DNA of 20,626 nucleotides, taken from NCBI GenBank assembly GCA_000969725.1, contig JXSR01S043924.1; one strand, written 5' to 3'. This stretch comes from Ophiothrix spiculata (taxonomy: Eukaryota > Echinodermata > Ophiuroidea > Amphilepidida > Ophiotrichidae). Both the position numbers and the translations under genes were made by a program. The notes under the pieces were generated by a model, which was not told where the DNA came from, made no database searches, and was given only the letters and a program-made list of their open reading frames with translations. Below, piece by piece: positions 10,480 to 19,450 of this stretch; within the stretch, counting starts at the first letter, position 1; every line of letters begins with the position of its first letter.

Positions 10480-10940
10480 TTAAGACTCTCAATTCTAAGC
10501 TCTTTTTTCTTGTACATTTTAACCGATGTCTACTGTAGAAAACATAAGGTGCCTTTTAGTATATGGCTTGAAAAACCAATAAGATGTGTTTGCTACATCT
10601 GACCGACCTTTGAAAATCTTCTAACAACTTCAGTTCATACAAATTAGTTCAGTTCATACAAATTAGTACAAAATAAATGTAAAATAAATCTTTGGGAAGA
10701 ATGCTAGTTCTCATTTCAATGCTGTTTTACACAAATTCTGCAACCACATCCAGCTACCTGTCTGACATCTAACTAAATTCATCTTAAAGGTTTAGTAACT
10801 CTTGATTTTTCTGCTCTAACTACATCTCATTGTTGACCTTAATCACACCACTACCCATGCCTTGGCCTCATCTCTTACACAACCCTTGCTGGCTTCTTTT
10901 ATCGCAAGTTAACATGCATTCATAAGACCATTTATGGAGT

Positions 10941-11033
10941 TCAGGAAAGAGACTGATTCTTGTCCTGCATTTTTGCGAATCGGATGTGAGTCCCATCACT
11001 CAAGAAAACAGAAGTACTTATTCCTCTGGGAAC
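10941..11033 (-). CDS. Candidate 3'-terminal coding exon, copy A
   Basis: On the minus strand a pyrimidine tract (CTCACTCTCTCCTCCTCAG) ends in CAG at 11036-11034. A 30-codon frame then opens with VPRGISTSVFLSDGTHIRF and ends ...DKNQSLS before a TGA at 10943-10941. The same exon, acceptor and stop occur in segment B at 20350-20442 with the same 93-base length. Three bases differ: two synonymous (ACT/ACC, TTC/TTT) and one Arg-to-Lys. That pattern and the strong acceptor favour a real exon over a chance frame, but three changes are few. I do not recognise the protein, and no upstream exon was identified. Confidence 0.45.
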   Translation of the reverse strand, partial: VPRGISTSVFLSDGTHIRFAKMQDKNQSLS

Positions 11034-11307
11034 CTGAGGAGGAGAGAGTGAGGTACATTGTAAATAGAATGAACTAGTTGTGTTTAAGGTTATAGAGACT
11101 ATAGAGGTTTTCTCATAATAAGAAATAAAGTTTCTGTTTTTTCTCATTGCTGGTGTCTTAGGTTTCATCTTTTTAATTTGCTTTAAAGAGTTACACTAAT
11201 TGGTGAAGAAAGTCATCCAGTTGAGTTTCAAATAATATCAAAATAAACCAAATACTAAAAATACAATATAGCACTTATTGGTTGCATTACGTCTGCTTTG
11301 GGCCACT

Positions 11308-11322
11308 GATTGGTCACATGAC
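11308..11322. promoter_or_regulatory. CCAAT-box plus GTCACATGAC palindrome
   Basis: GATTGG (an inverted CCAAT core) abuts the perfect 10-bp palindrome GTCACATGAC, an E-box of the M-box type bound by MITF/TFE-class bHLH-zip factors. TGACACAATTGTCA follows at once as a near-palindrome. Such spacing is typical of promoters, but no transcript start or adjacent first exon is seen. Confidence 0.25.
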
Positions 11323-11409
11323 ACAATTGTCATACGCATGGTGTGAGGTCATCTGGAAGGTTCAGTGGTCTGACGAAGTCTGGTAGTATTAGCTGCAACA
11401 TAGCCTTAA

Positions 11410-11580
11410 AGGTGCGTTTACACTGCTTAGGGGTAACGACAAACAAAGGAGACCTGCGTATTGCAATTTTGAAATTTTTGCCCGTCATCGTTAGTTGAAG
11501 TCAGTTATCACACTATCTTTACTATCAGTCGTTTTCAGTTACCCTTCATTGTTACCCTACGTCACAGTGTAAACGCACCT
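11410..11580. mobile_element. Short MITE, 171 bp, with perfect 16-bp TIR
   Basis: AGGTGCGTTTACACTG at 11410-11425 is the exact reverse complement of 11565-11580. Imperfect pairing continues through GGGGTAACGACAA versus AGGGTAACAATG. No target duplication is visible, so the superfamily is open. Confidence 0.8.
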
Positions 11581-12615
11581 CTAGTGATATATTTTATGAG
11601 CAGTGTTTGATTTATTTTGATCTTAGGAGCATAACACTGTTTAACAAACTCATATAAGACGTGTTGGGTTGTTGCTACCATCACCAAATGACAAGGTAAT
11701 AAATTTGAAGGTTTGTCATGCTTGTCGCATAGTTTTCTGACTGCAGCAAAGATCAAGATTACTCACTTGAGAAAGAAATTGCAATATATCATCATTATAA
11801 GAGCCTCGTAAACCGGCATTTGATGAGTACGTACTTATTTTTCGGGACTCAATCCACTTGATAATACAACTTGCACACAGGATTCAACATATGTGTACTG
11901 AGGTTTAGCAGAATTTCTTTTATAAGTTGTACTATTTGCTTTCCATTGAACCTGGTAAACCTGAGCATACCATATTTATTTGTCATTGAAGAAGGATTTG
12001 TTCTGAAAATGTAAGAAAAATATTGATATTACTGCTTTAGTGCTTTTGCATTAACTGAAACAGTATTATCTAACAAAGTAAAAGTGTGTAAGTAACTGTG
12101 GTAGTGTACAAATGAAAACAAAGGTAAGGTGTATTCACTCTAAAAACTTGTCAAGCAGGCTATAGGAAATTTAAGACAGTTTAATACTGTGTAATGTGTT
12201 ACGAACTGAAAAATACAGTTTTTAGATTGAATATTAGAGATAAAAATAAAAATTTAAACTACACAGTCAATCAGAAATTGATTCAAAGTTCAAACAGGTT
12301 GTTCATATTTTTGCCAGTCCAAGAAGACATATGTGGACTTCACATTTTTTCTGGAATAAATTTTGTGAGATAGAGTGGTACAAAATTATACCACCTGAAA
12401 TAAACTGAATGAAGTACTTAACAATCAAGAGAAAAAATAAAAATATAAAATTTGATTTTCCATTAAATAATTATGATGAAACAAAAAATCACATTTTCAA
12501 CTAAAAATTTTTATCAAACATATATGAAAATCAATATTCAAGAATAAAATTTTCAATCTGATTACTGGATATTTCCTATTACTCATTTTGATAATCTAAC
12601 CCCGTTCCACACAGA

Positions 12616-12657
12616 AAGAGCACATCGCTCGAATACACGAGCTAGAGCTTCAGTGAT
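12616..12657 (+). other. Weak exon-like stretch with acceptor
   Basis: A branch-point-like TCTAAC and a C/T-rich run end in ACAG at about 12615. A 13-codon frame, KEHIARIHELELQ, is followed by TGA. Its amphipathic charge pattern looks like the end of a coiled coil. It overlaps a GCTCG/CGAGC hairpin. No duplicate copy exists for comparison and no donor-bearing upstream exon was found, so this may be chance. Confidence 0.18.
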
Positions 12658-13055
12658 GGTCATTTGTATTCATAATGCATACCTCCTGGGGAAATGACCA
12701 CCTCAATGGACAGGAGCCATGTCTCCACAACTCCTTCATTTACATTTTGCAGGATCAGGTTTATGAATACTACAAATTCAAAAATTGAAAATGGTACATG
12801 TGGTTACCTGAGTTTATTGAAGTCTACGGACTTTTGATGTACAATTTTGCAAGAAAAGGATTATCTGTTTGGTTAAAAAAAATCATCTTTTCGGTTGTAA
12901 ATTAGCAAAAATTCATTGTACAATTTCATTTTCGGAGCACATTTGCTGATTTGAGCTGTAAATTCATGACATCAAAATTGTGAAAAGGAGGTCATTGGGC
13001 GTCATTGGTATGAGATTTGTGTCAATAATAACATTGACAAGCAGTTGGTGGTATA

Positions 13056-13429
13056 GGCCAGGGTCAGACGAACGACGACATTGCATTTATTACAATAAAT
13101 TTATTGTCGTAATTAATTACGACGTGCGGTCACACGTACTACAACCATACAATGTCGTAATTAATTACGAGATGGGATTAGCACATCATTTTCAGCATAC
13201 AAACTATAGTAATGCAATGTCGTAATTAATTACGAGGTGGGGTCACACAGGGTTTTTACCGCATTACTTTCAACTCTATTACAATAAATCCATCTCAACG
13301 ATGGAAATTCTCGTCGTTCATTTTTTTTAATGCGACGACGACCCTATTGTAATAAATACGGGTCAGACGTATTATGAGAGCAAAATTTATTGTAGTAAAT
13401 GCGACCTCGTCGTTCGTCTGACCCCGGCC
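13056..13429. mobile_element. MITE, 374 bp, carrying three homeodomain-like palindromes
   Basis: Left end GGCCAGGGTCAGACGAACGA and the reverse complement of the right end, GGCCGGGGTCAGACGAACGA, start an inverted repeat of about 50 bases that continues through GCATTTAYTACAATAAATTT. ATA flanks both ends (13053-13055 and 13430-13432). Inside, the perfect 16-bp palindrome TCGTAATTAATTACGA occurs at 13107-13122, 13155-13170 and 13220-13235, with GGTCACAC following copies 1 and 3. The frame at 12980-13225 runs into the element and is not a gene. Confidence 0.85.
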
Positions 13430-14618
13430 ATAGTCATAGCTCTGTATTGGATGTCTCAATTACAAATGTTTCAAACATTTTCAAATGTATTTAATTTTCC
13501 CATTTCATTTAAAGCCCTACCCGCTGGCAAATGGAAAATTAGAGGTACAACTTGTAATATGTCAGTTATTTGTATATAGATTATCAATATAATGTATCAG
13601 TATATTCTCTATTCAATGATTGACACATCATCCAGGTACCAAAAATCACTTCTCCTTCGCAAAATCAAAGCCATGTTACACCAAAAACACAAAAGTATGT
13701 CCATTTAGCATTCATAACATGAGTCATCTCTTATATGAATTCATAACATCAACCACCGAAAATTAAATCTTTCGGTACAAATAAAAGAAAACAAGCCCCT
13801 CCTTGAGGCAGTCTCAGTCGATAGACTGGTCCATGCATTTGGCTCTTCCTTTGTGGTCCTCAACCCACCTTGCAGGCTTAAAATTTGAATAATGTTCAGA
13901 GAAAAAGTTACATCATAGAAATATGCCTTCCAGCGCCTGGTGGTATATTTGAATAATGGAGCATGATATTGGATATTTCTGTTCTATTTGCTTTCACAAT
14001 ATCATACGGGCTCTCTATATATTCCTCTTCCTGGTGACAGGGAGTCTGCCATAGTATTTTTCCTCTCTCTATATATACTTCATGCCCCGACTTGGAAATG
14101 CATATTTTATTTGACAAGTGTAAATTTACAGATAAAATTAATCTATGGAGTCAGAATTCTCAACAAATAATCCTAGATAGCTGATGGAAAAGCAACATGT
14201 TGAAGGTGTTTTTTTATCCTTCATGATTCAAAATTAAAACACGATATTATTAATCTATTTCTAGTGCTCATATATTTTAAGTTGGATGACTAATAATTAT
14301 GGTTAAACAATTATTTTCTTAATGCATCCTTAATTAACATATATGTAACTTTGTAAAAAATAATTTTCAAAATGATGTGATACATTTTTCAATATGCAAG
14401 GACAAACAGTATTATTTTATTATTTTTAGCATCAGTTTCAAAAGAAGCAAAAAAAATTGCAACACAATTAGAAGCTTTTGGAGATGTACTATATTTGTAT
14501 ATTTATTTACTTCAATATTAACTATGGTCACAATCAAGTGTTCCCTCCTAACCCTAACATTTCTGACCACTTCTTTGTTTATCTCCTTGGAAATTTGCAA
14601 GTCAAAAATCATGGATTT

Positions 14619-14692
14619 TCACCTGGATTTGAGCCCTGGACCTCCGGCTTCCCAATCAATTATCACTATGTCAAGCCACTGAGCATGCGCTG
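14619..14692 (-). mobile_element. tRNA-like SINE head
   Basis: On the minus strand TGCTCAGTGG (14685-14676) resembles a tRNA A box and GGCTCAAATCC (14635-14625) a B box (GGTTCRANNCC), in the right order and roughly the right distance apart. The stretch from GCAGCGCATG to CCAGGTG is about 74 nt, tRNA-sized. It lacks convincing paired stems, so a tRNA-derived SINE or pseudo-tRNA is more likely than a functional tRNA. The 3' end of the element could not be set. Confidence 0.45.
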
Positions 14693-15072
14693 CAATGGCA
14701 GCAATTTTGTGATCATAGCTAACTTGGGTATACGACGTATGCAAACTTAGGCAAATTTCTTAACTTTGTGGAATGGGATATTGTGAGATTCAATTGTAAA
14801 TTTCTTAGAAAAATTTTTGAAAGTTGTGCGAAAATGTGAACCATAACAATCAATGGAAAAAATATTAAATTATGATAAAATGCAGCTATAAATGAAATTT
14901 TACTAAATTTACTAAATGAGACCATTTTATTTTAAGATTTGGATGTACCTTAACATTCACACAGGTATCATACCACTCCCATGGTTTAATTGGGGCTAAA
15001 CTATTGCTTGTACCTCAATTCTTCCAAAATTATACACGCCACTGATATTGATTTTTAACCTGTCACTAAATA

Positions 15073-15333
15073 TGTGATGGCTCACCCCTAAAGGGGGGAC
15101 TTTGCAGATGATATCAATTTTGTTTTTGTTTTTTTCATTTCATCTGTTGCGGCATTTTCTTAGCTAAAAAATGACACCTTGTTGAAATTGATCAAGGCGA
15201 TCAAATTTTACTACAGAAAATCTGCTGGGAATTCTTATTATTTTCTTTATTTTTCACGGCCTATTTTTACCTGATTCTTTAAAAGTGTTCTGTCGCAATC
15301 GCAAAATCCCCCTTTTCGGGGTGAGTCATCACA
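15073..15333. mobile_element. MITE, about 261 bp, with TGTGATGRCTCACCCC termini
   Basis: TGTGATGGCTCACCCCTAAA and the reverse complement of the right end, TGTGATGACTCACCCCGAAA, form a TIR of about 35 bases including a CCCC...GGGG self-pairing subterminal stem. TA flanks both ends (15071-15072 and 15334-15335), or ATAT if the TIR starts at GTGA. Interior T-rich and non-coding. Confidence 0.85.
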
Positions 15334-15490
15334 TATGTTGTTTAATCATTTCAGATTGAAACACTTACCTGATGTAATAAGGAATATGAGTTGATCCAAC
15401 CAAATTGAATATGAAAAAGAAAGAAAATGAAAAAAAATAGTACATTAGAACAATAGAATGGCAATTGTCAATGTGATGTTAGAACTTGTT

Positions 15491-15697
15491 TTATATACAA
15501 AAGATTTTTTTTCACTTGAGCTATGATTGGCTCTAGAGCTAGACAAACGAAATTAAATTTTATTTGGTCTCAACTCGATGTTGAAGTTATTTTATTTGAG
15601 TCAATCGGCATTTTGACGTCACAACCAAATGTTTGGCAGCAAAAAAAAAAAGGCCGACTATGTTTTGGCCCTTAGATATATCAAAATCAAAAATTAC
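15491..15697. mobile_element. AT-rich insertion in B containing a dispersed repeat
   Basis: A has only CACTACAGTGTT between GAACTTGTT and TTTGGAATAATT, where B has about 207 bases. The core 15554-15672 is the repeat also found inverted at 5949-6071. No clear terminal repeats or target duplication are seen, so it may be a fragment or a replacement. Confidence 0.6.
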
Positions 15698-16245
15698 TTT
15701 GGAATAATTCTCAAATCATATCATCTAGACAATGCTATCAAAATCAAGTATGGTCTACATTCCATCAGGCCAATATAATTTACTACTAATAATCTTCTTC
15801 AATCAAACAGCAATGTGAGTTTAAATTAATTTTCACGGAAGCTTACACGCTAACTCGTGAACCCTGATATCAGACAGGGGAAGCCCACTGAACAGATTAT
15901 GCATGAAAGTTAATTAAATCTTCTTGGACTGCTTATTAAAATCAGACGCAGAGCTGTGTGGAATGAGATATTAATTTCAACCAGTTCAGTAAATAGCCCT
16001 TTTATATTGTAAAATGAGCTTGTCTGTTCTTATCTATACGTGATCTGTCAACCAACATTCTTTAACAAGGTTGATTGATAAATTGCACAAAAACACCCTT
16101 TATAAAAAAAATGTTCGGTTAAAATTTTCAACTGACGATTTATAAAATAATAACAGGATCAAATATTTTTCATCTATTCCTGAAATAATTCAACTATAAC
16201 CGGTAAATAACTGAATTGGTCTTTCAATACAGATTAATGTAACAT

Positions 16246-16269
16246 CTATCTATCTATCTATCTATCTAT
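16246..16269. repeat. (CTAT)n microsatellite
   Basis: Six tandem CTAT units. They are the 3' tail of the LINE on the opposite strand. Confidence 0.95.
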
Positions 16270-16862
16270 GCACCATGTCCCATAGGACGTTGGCTCCTCG
16301 AACAAATTCAGACCATCTATTCCTATCTTGCGCTTCCAAATATGCCTTATAGAAGGTGGTGCCAACAATGATGTCATCTTCCCATCTCTTCCTTGGTCTT
16401 CCCTGTCTGTTTGTGCCAGTGACAGTTTCCATAAGAAAGCGTTTGGGTAGGCGGATGTTGTTCATTCTACACAAGTGACCAAACCATGTCAGCTGCGAGA
16501 CAGTGATACGAGCTAGGATCCTGTTTGGTTGAAAGTGGCAGGAGGAGATTCTTGACAGAACTTCTTCATTCTGGATCTTATCTTTCCAGCTGATATTAAG
16601 GATTTTTCTGTAGCATCGCATCTCAAATGCTTCCCACTTTTTCATGTCATTCTTTTTGATGGTCCAGATTTCAGAGCAATACAGAAGTACTGGGTTGACA
16701 AGTGTATTAACAAGCTATAATTTGGTGGAGAGTGAGATGTCTTTATCACTCCAGACTCTCTGTAATTTCCCTAGTGCTGTTGATGCCAATAATAATCTGC
16801 TTTTGATTTTGCTGGTGGAGTCGTTTGATGGTGTTGGTGTTACTCCCAAATACTTGAATCTG
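16262..16862 (-). pseudogene. LINE reverse transcriptase C-terminal domain, one in-frame stop
   Basis: One reading frame runs from 16862 down to the stop at 16262-16264, broken only by a TAG at 16715-16717. In order it shows NRFKYLG (end of the palm), ASTALGKL and ISLSTKL, then after the stop LLYCSEIWTIKK, RCYRKILNISWKDKI, LTWFGHLCRM and RQGRPRKRWEDDI. These are hallmarks of the thumb and C-terminal region of non-LTR polymerases. The element also lacks the endonuclease and most of the RT because of 5' truncation, so it is inactive. The terminal TAG stop falls within the first repeat of the (ATAG)n tail. CR1/L2 versus RTE clade is not settled from this fragment. Confidence 0.88.
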
Positions 16863-17539
16863 TTAATGTAACATACATCAACAAAATTATTTTGGGTTCC
16901 AAAATGAAATCTGAAAATTGTAAATATCAAATGAACTGTACACTGAAAACTTTAACTAGTCAAGCAGCTGCTTGACTAACTTTAAACTAGTCAGGCAGGT
17001 TAGTCCAGCTTGCCTGATTAGTTTGACGTTGGTCAAGCCAGGCTTGACTAGCTTTAAACTAGTCAAGCCTGCTTGACTAGCTTGTAAACTAGTCAAGCCC
17101 ACTTGACTAACGTGCAAAACCTTGCTTGACGAGTTTGGCAAAATGAGAGCTTGACTAGCTTGACAGTACAAAAGAGCTTGACCAACTTGGTTGGCTGACT
17201 TGACTAGCTTAAGTTAGTCAGGCTGAGCACGGTCAGGTGGAGTCATTGATGGCAACATGGTGGACAGCACAGACATGTAAAACATCGTGCCGTTGTTTGA
17301 CCTCATAAATATCACCATTATGTACTGATGTATCGTGAATCATAACATTTGATTATATGCAGCTCACGGACTATTTTGGTCATATGTCACTCTTAAACCT
17401 CTCTCAACATTATTGACGAATTAGCTATATATACATCGTGGATTAAGCTTAAAAGCTTGTTATCGTACATGCATGTGCACTGGCGTGCTCGACTCCCGGG
17501 GGCTCGACTAGCTTGCCTGACTAACGTTGCCTAGTCCCG

Positions 17540-17559
17540 CTTGACTAACGTTAGTCAAG
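17540..17559. repeat. Perfect 20-bp palindrome in the right array
   Basis: CTTGACTAACGTTAGTCAAG equals its own reverse complement. It is the most regular unit of the array. Confidence 0.95.
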
Positions 17560-17723
17560 TCTGCTTGACTAATGTTAAGTTAGTCAAGATGTGTACTGTC
17601 TGGACTAACTTAAAACTAGTCAGTAACTAGTCAAGCGACTAGCCTAAACTAGTCCAGCTTGCTGGAATAACGTCAAGCTGGTCAACAGACTAACTTAAAA
17701 CTAGTCAAGCAAGTAAAATGAGA

Positions 17724-17745
17724 CTAGTCCAGCATGCTGGACTAG
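17724..17745. repeat. Perfect 22-bp palindrome in the right array
   Basis: Centred on CAGCATGCTG and bounded by CTAG at both ends, it is fully self-complementary. It is a variant unit with CCAGC/GCTGG arms. Confidence 0.95.
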
Positions 17746-18129
17746 GCTAAGTTAATCATCCTTGTTAGTCCAGCAATACAGACTAACTTAAAGCTAGTCT
17801 AGATGTAAGTAACTTGCATTTATAGTTCTACAAATAGATCTTCAACATAAACTTAAATAGTTAAATATGCAAAGGCGGCATAAAAGTTCAAAATTTATTT
17901 TGAAGGTTTGAAAAATAGAACCCTCTAGACTAGTGGCCACAAATCACCTCCAAAATATTTCTGTAAACATCATTTTTGTAATTGCAGTTGTTGTTACTGC
18001 TGTTGTTGTTGTTGAAGTGAATGGTTAAAATGCAAGATATTGGTCATACAAATTTTTTAAATATATATGACTTCTATTTCCAGCAAAGAATACATTTGCT
18101 TGCTTGATCAATACAATTCCTCACCCTAA

Positions 18130-18276
18130 AGGCTCTGTCACACATAACCAAATGTACGTTAAACATACAAATAACGTACAGTAATTTGGTAATTTATATA
18201 AGTGTATTTCAATGACTGAAACAGTGTACGTTATTCATACGTTTGGGCTCAATACGGTGATGTGTGACTGAGCCCT
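18130..18276. mobile_element. Old foldback MITE, copy B
   Basis: Counterpart of 7157-7303. Termini AGGCTCTGTCACAC and GTGTGACTGAGCCCT pair better than in A. Small differences between the copies accumulated after the split. Confidence 0.7.
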
Positions 18277-18736
18277 TAGATATTGTTGCCATCGCAGACA
18301 TGCACTGCTGATTCAAGATCTCTAGTTAAATATCATGCAGAAAATACTAGCCTGAGGCTTTGGGGATGATCCATGTGGTTTGAGAGAAAATACGATGAAT
18401 ATTATCATTTAAGAGTGGATACATTTCAAGTGATTTTGTTTTTAGAAAACATGTAAAAAATGCGAAACATATTAGGGTTGGGAATTTGTATATGCCAGTT
18501 AAAGATTCTTATTTGCAAAAAACAGAAATTTTGATACAGATGGATGAAATTTTTGGGATGAAATGTAGAATTGCTCCTAAAATGTGGTACACAACCAGCA
18601 TCATAGTTAAAGTCCTTTTTCCTCATTTTTTAACCTAAAACTGGATTTAGAAGATGCAGGATCTACAGATTTTTATCTTGAAATATTATGTGATTCCGAT
18701 ATAATACAATCACAGACTGACAGTAATACCCGAACA

Positions 18737-18901
18737 TCAAGATTGATTTCTCATTTCCTCTACTCACTGTTGGTTCAGCTAATCATCCATGTTCAAGTGC
18801 TCTACTCTGCTCTGTTTCTTTACCTGTCAATTCTCATCATAGTTTAGCTAACCTACGCTTACAGCTACAATTTGCTTAATTTGAGGTATAAACCCAACTC
18901 A
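18737..18901. other. 165-base block identical to A, uninterrupted copy
   Basis: B version of the identical stretch without the TA-type MITE, so this copy shows the ancestral arrangement. Confidence 0.6.
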
Positions 18902-19239
18902 ACTCTTCACAGCAATTTGCTGTCAGTTTCACTACCGATATGTTTTCATTCTCTCAATGACTTCAATTTGTTTAGTTGGATTCAAATTTCACATTATAAT
19001 TGCTGTGACTTTCAACTTATTGGAATGTATTTGGATCATATATTTGTGTCATTTTTTTTCAAAAAGCATCAGATTTGTAACTCTTTTGGTCCTGAATTGT
19101 CAAAAAAGGGCATACAGGCCATATCGAATTAATATGCGCACTAAACAAAACAAAATACCCGAGCGTTCTATCGGAGCAAGCCTAGAGAATGTTCAGGTGT
19201 TCTACTAGATGGAAAGGGTTAATAAATATCTATGCTAAT

Positions 19240-19450
19240 CAGTGTTTCCGCTAAGGTTTTGAGCTTGTGCCAATTCGAGTAAGTTTGACAAAGTTGAAGA
19301 GGTGCTTGCGCCAAAATCATGACCTGTGGCTGGAAATTGGCTCAATAAAGCTCAAAAAATATCTTTCTCACACATTTTCAGAAACTCGTTGCACCAATTT
19401 TCACTGCTCCTGCGCCAATGGCGGGCCATATGGCCTTAGCGGAAACACTG
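19240..19450. mobile_element. hAT-type MITE, 211 bp, B only
   Basis: CAGTGTTTCCGCTAAGG at the left is the exact complement of CCTTAGCGGAAACACTG at the right (17 bp). The 8-base ATGCTAAT is duplicated at 19232-19239 and 19451-19458 and occurs once in A (about 8939-8946). Eight-base duplications and CAGTGTTTC ends are characteristic of hAT elements. Too short for a transposase; the frame at 19267-19506 crosses its right edge and is not a gene. Confidence 0.92.

Larger units (their letters stand above)
358..11165. repeat. Segment A of a large direct duplication
   Basis: Sequence from 358 onward recurs in the same order and orientation from 15375 onward. Matching blocks, A to B: 358-500 to 15375-15490; 945-1694 to 15707-17969, interrupted in B by two insertions; 6998-7906 to 17970-18856; 8171-8357 to 18857-19040; 8783-9312 to about 19041-19830; 9940-10050 to about 19831-19920; 10484-11165 to about 19921-20556. 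In a stretch of about 270 bases (A 1077-1340) I counted 11-12 differences. A is about twice as long as B, mainly because of a 5.3 kb block and five short transposons. Confidence 0.93.
11166..15374. other. Spacer between segments A and B
   Basis: Sequence with no counterpart in either copy. It carries three TIR elements (11410-11580, 13056-13429, 15073-15333), a tRNA-like head and a promoter-like motif cluster. Stretches 11590-12600, 13433-14600 and 14700-15070 show nothing I can support as a gene. Small frames there have no recognisable domains. Confidence 0.6.
16246..16862 (-). mobile_element. 5'-truncated LINE insertion with (ATAG)n tail, B only
   Basis: A 617-base insertion on the minus strand flanked by a 12-base target duplication, TTAATGTAACAT, at 16234-16245 and 16863-16874. 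A has one copy at the same place. The 3' end is a short (ATAG)n tract (plus strand (CTAT)n, 16246-16269) instead of poly(A), as in CR1/L2- and RTE-like elements. The 5' end is cut inside the reverse transcriptase. Confidence 0.93.
16941..17804. mobile_element. 864-bp element made of ACTAGTC palindromes around a unique core, B only
   Basis: A reads GAACTATAAGTAAC where B carries this block, with GTA at both edges (16938-16940 and 17805-17807). Two arrays (about 16951-17224 and 17503-17800) consist of degenerate units of CTTGACTAG...CTAGTCAAG, each self-complementary. A roughly 280-base core with no such units separates them. Perfect palindromes include CTTGACTAACGTTAGTCAAG at 17540-17559 and a 22-base one at 17724-17745. 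The left edge begins CACTGAAAAC and the right edge is weakly inverted to it. The minus frame at 16956-17171 just translates the repeats. Confidence 0.8.

Noticed and set aside
14377..14750. Overlapping frames of 66-101 codons on both strands
   Set aside because: They cross the tRNA-like SINE head, have no shared homology and no splice signals.
15363..15376. Minus-strand splice donor CAG/GTAAGTG at the left edge of B
   Set aside because: It follows a long pyrimidine tract with no supported exon, and the A copy has no donor there; it may equally be a chance acceptor.
16644..16871. 75-codon plus-strand frame
   Set aside because: Antisense shadow of the LINE reverse transcriptase.
16956..17171. 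71-codon minus-strand frame with repeated QAGLTSLKLVK
   Set aside because: Translation of the palindromic array; the apparent protein repeat follows from the DNA repeat.
16246..17804. CRISPR-like array impression from repeated ACTAGTC units
   Set aside because: Units vary, spacing is irregular, and the context is eukaryotic transposon-rich DNA with no cas genes.
18426..18626. 66-codon minus-strand frame in B
   Set aside because: Partly shared peptide with A (7372-7653) but frameshifted, as expected of non-coding DNA.
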